From assembly GCA_016206875.1 (NCBI GenBank), contig JACQQR010000196.1:1-8415 (forward strand): a stretch of DNA of 8,415 bases, in the 5' to 3' direction. Source of the DNA: Candidatus Omnitrophota bacterium (GTDB taxonomy: Bacteria > Omnitrophota > Omnitrophia > Omnitrophales > JACROU01). Each line of letters begins with the position of its first letter. Positions within the stretch are counted from its first letter, which is position 1. The notes under the pieces were generated by a model that ran no database searches, had not been told where the DNA came from, and saw nothing but the letters and a program-made list of their open reading frames with translations. A program made the translations under genes and the position numbers. This document shows positions 6,012 through 8,415 of the stretch, piece after piece.

Positions 6012-6680
6012 ATGTCAAAAGCTATCATCGCTCTTCATCAAGTTCATAAATATTATCTAAAGGGAGTTCATGCGCTTCAGGACGTCAATCTTTCCATTGA
6101 AGAGGGCCAGTGGACGGCAATGATGGGCCCTTCGGGTTCGGGAAAAACTACTTTGCTGAATCTTCTTGACGGACTGGACCGGCCTTCGCTCGGCCGGATT
6201 GAAATATTGGGAATAGACACAAGCCGGTTCAGCGCGGATAATTGGACAGTGTTCAGGCGCGAAAATATAGGGCTTGTGTTTCAGCAGTTTTATTTGATTC
6301 CTTATTTGACGGCCTTGGAAAATGTCATGCTGGCGCAGTATTATCATTCCATGGCGGATAAAAGGCAGGCCCAAAAATCCTTGGAAGAAATAGGGCTGGG
6401 CGCGCGCATGCATCATTTTCCTTCCGAGCTTTCGGGAGGAGAGCAGCAAAGAGTGTGCATTGCGCGTGCCTTGATCAATGAACCCAAAATTATTTTGGCG
6501 GATGAGCCCACCGGCAATTTGGACGAAGACAATGAAAAAATCGTGATGGACATTTTCCACAAACTGGATGCGGAAAGGAAGACTGTCCTGATGGTGACGC
6601 ATAACCCGAATCTTGGCCGGTTGGCAGACCGTCGCATTTATCTAGAGCATGGGCGGGTGAAGCATGAACATTGGGTTTGA
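6012..6680 (+). CDS. ABC transporter ATP-binding protein, LolD/MacB type
   Basis: This 222-aa protein is a complete ATPase. Motifs are Walker A GPSGSGKT (39-46), Q-loop VFQQF (89-93), signature LSGGEQQR (140-147), Walker B IILADE (160-165), D-loop GNLD (168-171) and H-loop H197. Length and the VFQQFYLIPYLTALENV segment are typical of the LolD/MacB/FtsE subfamily that powers FtsX-like permeases. The ATG at 6012 is chosen because GGGGAG (6000-6005) is 6 bases upstream; an in-frame TTG at 5991 would lie inside the previous gene. All catalytic residues are intact, so the transporter should be active. It serves the two permeases directly upstream. Its end overlaps the glycosyltransferase start by 17 bases. 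Confidence 0.95.
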   Translation: MSKAIIALHQVHKYYLKGVHALQDVNLSIEEGQWTAMMGPSGSGKTTLLNLLDGLDRPSLGRIEILGIDTSRFSADNWTVFRRENIGLVFQQFYLIPYLTALENVMLAQYYHSMADKRQAQKSLEEIGLGARMHHFPSELSGGEQQRVCIARALINEPKIILADEPTGNLDEDNEKIVMDIFHKLDAERKTVLMVTHNPNLGRLADRRIYLEHGRVKHEHWV

Positions 6681-7746
6681 TATTCAATCTACGCTCGGGA
6701 AAATCACGGGCATTCCGCGCTACGCATTGAATCTCTTGAATGCCTTTTCCAAACTCAAGCAGGCTCCTGTCATTACATCTTTCCACAGTAATATTCACAG
6801 GGATTTGCGCACGTATGAGCGGTTTTGGTGGGAAGCCATTGAGCTTCCGAAACAATATTTGAAGAGCAAAACCGAGCTTCTTCATGTGCCCGGCTTCGGC
6901 GTGCGCAAAACCATAGCAAGAAAAGTGATTTTGACGGCCCACGACATTATCGGATATTTGTTCCCGCAAAACGTGTCCCCGACCGCACGGCTTTACTGGT
7001 CCAAGTGGCTTCCGTGGTGCTTCCAAAAAGCAGATCACTTAATTGTGGACGCCTATCATACCCGGGAAGATTTGGTCAGACATTTGAAAATTCCGGAAAA
7101 GAAAATCTCCGTGATTTATTTGGATGCCGATCCCGGTTGCCAAGCCGTGCCCCCGGCAGAAGCCAAACAAAAATTGGCCCGTGAACTGGGAGTGGCCGAT
7201 CCTTATTTTTTATTTGTCGGGACTATTGAACCCCGAAAAAATCTAGTGCGAACGCTCAAGGCTTATGCCCGGGCACGTAAACAAAAACCGGATTTGCCCA
7301 AATTGCTTGTGGTGGGAGCCAAAGAGTGGGGAAGGGAGCCGTTTGAGCAGGCGCTTCGCGAGTTGGAACTTGCGCGCTACGTGATCGCAACCGGCTATGT
7401 TTCTGATGAGATGCTGTGGAATATGTACAGCGCTTCTTATGCGGTGATTTTTGTTTCGCTCTACGAGGGATTTGGCTTGCCGCTTGTCGAGGCCTTACGG
7501 TGTGGAGTTCCGGTGATCGCTTCCAATAATTCCAGCCTCGGAGAAATCGGCAAGGACGCGGCGTATTTAGTGGATCCGTACTCGGAAGAGGAGATTTCCC
7601 AAGCCATTCTCGAAATAGCCCGGAGTTCTACGTTGGCCAGAGAACTCGTTGAGGGGGGCAAGAAGAAATCCTCAATGTTTTCGTGGAGAAAAACGGCTGA
7701 AGAAACTCTAAAAGCGTATAAGGCAGTCCTGAGTGCTGAGTGCTGA
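6664..7746 (+). CDS. GT4-family glycosyltransferase
   Basis: This 360-aa protein has the two-domain GT-B layout. The N-terminal half contains GKITGIPRYALNLL (12-25) and LTAHDII (90-96); the C-terminal half contains FVGTIEPRKNL and the nucleotide-sugar-binding EX7E motif EGFGLPLVE with E268 and E276. This fits retaining GT4 enzymes that build cell-surface polysaccharide or glycolipid. Acceptor and sugar cannot be deduced. The start overlaps the ATPase by 17 bases, so it is probably on the same mRNA, although a glycosyltransferase has no obvious role in metal uptake; a start of another gene set or a surface-modification role is possible. The last residues (VLSAEC) and the TGA stop are encoded by the heptad repeat that begins at 7725, so the natural C-terminus may have been altered by repeat insertion. 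Otherwise the length is normal for the family. Confidence 0.9.
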   Translation: MNIGFDIQSTLGKITGIPRYALNLLNAFSKLKQAPVITSFHSNIHRDLRTYERFWWEAIELPKQYLKSKTELLHVPGFGVRKTIARKVILTAHDIIGYLFPQNVSPTARLYWSKWLPWCFQKADHLIVDAYHTREDLVRHLKIPEKKISVIYLDADPGCQAVPPAEAKQKLARELGVADPYFLFVGTIEPRKNLVRTLKAYARARKQKPDLPKLLVVGAKEWGREPFEQALRELELARYVIATGYVSDEMLWNMYSASYAVIFVSLYEGFGLPLVEALRCGVPVIASNNSSLGEIGKDAAYLVDPYSEEEISQAILEIARSSTLARELVEGGKKKSSMFSWRKTAEETLKAYKAVLSAEC

Positions 7747-7804
7747 GTGCTGAGTTTAAAATAAATGCTTTTAACTCAGGACTCAGCACTCAGCACTCAG
7801 GACT
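7725..7804. repeat. Long inverted repeat made of GAGTGCT heptads between convergent genes
   Basis: The left arm (7725-7755) is AGTCCT followed by three GAGTGCT units and GAGT. The right arm (7774-7804) is its reverse complement with 30 of 31 positions matching; the single mismatch is G7749 against G7780. The 18-base loop is A+T-rich. TGA occurs once per heptad, so three tandem units stop all three frames, and both incoming transcripts meet the same arm sequence. The stop of the glycosyltransferase (7744-7746) lies inside. It probably ends or protects both convergent mRNAs, but there is no U-tract after either arm, so it is not a standard intrinsic terminator. A mobile or dispersed repeat origin is also possible. 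Confidence 0.85.
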
Positions 7805-7805
7805 G

Positions 7806-8357
7806 TTATGCCGGGGGAGAAGTTATTGAGAGCACGCGCGCAACTTTGCTAAGCTTGTTTTCAATCCGGTGAGAAAACGAGCCGTCAAAATAAACGCTTT
7901 CATCTTGCTTCAGCGGGATTTCCTGCTTATTTAAATTGACAATCACTTCGCCTTCCAAGACGTATAGAAATTTTTCCACCGAACGATCCGCCCGTTCTTC
8001 TTCCATTTCTGAATGTCCTTTGATGCTAATGACAACAGGAAGCAGTTTCTTTTTTAAGGCTTTAGATGTTCTGAGTTCCATTCTCACTTTGTCAGCTTGA
8101 AAGGCAGAAGGGGGAGAGGGCTCCACTTTTTTTACATGAGTGACGGAGTTGCGATGGTCAATGCCTTCGTAAAGCTCACTCAAGCTGATACCCAAAGCGT
8201 TGGCAATTCGATGGTGGCATTCAATTGTACCGGGCATATCGCCTGTTTCCACTCGGGAAAGAGTGGCTTGGGCCACGCCGGTCAAGTTTGAAAATTCTAT
8301 CAAGGTAATATTTTTTTGTTTGCGTAATTCACGGATTTTATTTCCAACTTTTGTCAT
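7806..8357 (-). CDS. XRE-family transcriptional regulator with C-terminal cupin domain
   Basis: This 183-aa protein combines an N-terminal helix-turn-helix (about 6-62: IRELRKQKNITLIEFSNLTG, then QATLSRVETGD and ALGISLSELY) with a C-terminal cupin beta barrel (about 105-180: FLYVLEGEVIV 130-140, DESVYFDGSFSHRIEN 152-167). XRE-cupin proteins such as PuuR and SutR bind small ligands in the barrel and control nearby catabolic or transport genes. The usual first cupin HxH metal ligands are not evident here (GHSEMEEERADRSVEKF); only H163 of the second motif is clear, so the barrel may bind a ligand without a metal. The start at 8357 has AGGAG 6 bases upstream (8368-8364). It converges on the transport operon, so any regulatory link is uncertain, and the target genes may lie beyond the right edge. 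Confidence 0.92.
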   Translation of the reverse strand: MTKVGNKIRELRKQKNITLIEFSNLTGVAQATLSRVETGDMPGTIECHHRIANALGISLSELYEGIDHRNSVTHVKKVEPSPPSAFQADKVRMELRTSKALKKKLLPVVISIKGHSEMEEERADRSVEKFLYVLEGEVIVNLNKQEIPLKQDESVYFDGSFSHRIENKLSKVARVLSITSPPA

Positions 8358-8363
8358 AAATAT

Positions 8364-8393
8364 CTCCTATCTCTTTATTGGGAAAAGATTCTA
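8364..8393 (-). promoter_or_regulatory. Ribosome binding site and possible -10 box of the XRE-cupin gene
   Basis: On the minus strand TAGAAT (8393-8388) matches 5 of 6 of the -10 consensus, and AGGAG (8368-8364) is a good Shine-Dalgarno sequence 6 bases before the ATG. The -35 position falls at the window edge and cannot be judged. Confidence 0.35.
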
Positions 8394-8415
8394 AACTATT
8401 ATGAAATCATTTTAC

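Noticed and set aside
6057..6602. Minus-strand ORF of 181 aa within the ATPase
   Set aside because: It is antisense to a protein with all ABC motifs.
6490..7038. Minus-strand ORF of 182 aa across the ATPase/glycosyltransferase junction
   Set aside because: It is antisense to two well-supported genes and no family is recognisable.
7725..7804. CRISPR array suggested by the short tandem units
   Set aside because: Units are 7 bases with no spacers and form an inverted repeat; no cas genes are nearby.
7725..7804. Standard Rho-independent terminator
   Set aside because: The stem is strong but no U-tract follows either arm, so it is listed as a repeat with possible terminator-like action only.

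Overview
This is a bacterial window of moderate GC content with tightly packed, mostly co-directional genes. The secreted cupredoxin, the LolCDE/MacB-like ABC parts and the FTR1 permease suggest a diderm (Gram-negative-type) bacterium. An uncultivated lineage such as Omnitrophota/PVC is possible, but that is only an impression from gene style; no phylogenetic marker is present.

Layout. (1) A minus-strand gene is cut by the left edge (1-134). (2) Diverging from it is a well-formed cobalamin (B12) riboswitch (279-419), closed by a perfect 9-bp P1 helix. (3) It leads into a secreted DUF4430/transcobalamin-C-terminal-like protein (447-833), which overlaps by 17 bp a secreted cupredoxin-like protein with a TTG start (817-1524). 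A 22-codon ORF with a very strong ribosome binding site (1554-1622) then overlaps an unrecognised 179-aa cytoplasmic protein (1615-2154). (4) A 156-bp gap carries several short perfect inverted repeats. (5) A compact transport module follows: an FTR1 permease fused to an FtrD-like (DUF2318) CxxC domain (2311-3594), two FtsX/MacB-type ABC permeases (3598-4884, 4895-6010) and their LolD/MacB-type ATPase (6012-6680). (6) A GT4 glycosyltransferase (6664-7746) overlaps the ATPase by 17 bp. (7) A 31-bp-arm inverted repeat built of GAGTGCT heptads (7725-7804) separates it from a convergent XRE-cupin regulator (7806-8357, minus).

How the genes may work together. FTR1, FtrD-like, cupredoxin, paired FtsX permeases and ATPase are the parts of Ftr/P19-type iron uptake loci (Brucella/Bordetella FtrABCD; the Campylobacter Cj1658-Cj1665 region). 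Here the P19/Tpd periplasmic iron-binding protein is not seen. Instead the block starts with a B12 riboswitch and a DUF4430 protein. The central hypothesis is that this is a cobalamin-repressed metal or corrinoid acquisition system, perhaps for cobalt, assembled from iron-uptake parts. The weak point is the 156-bp gap, which may hold a separate promoter; in that case the riboswitch would control only the first three or four ORFs.
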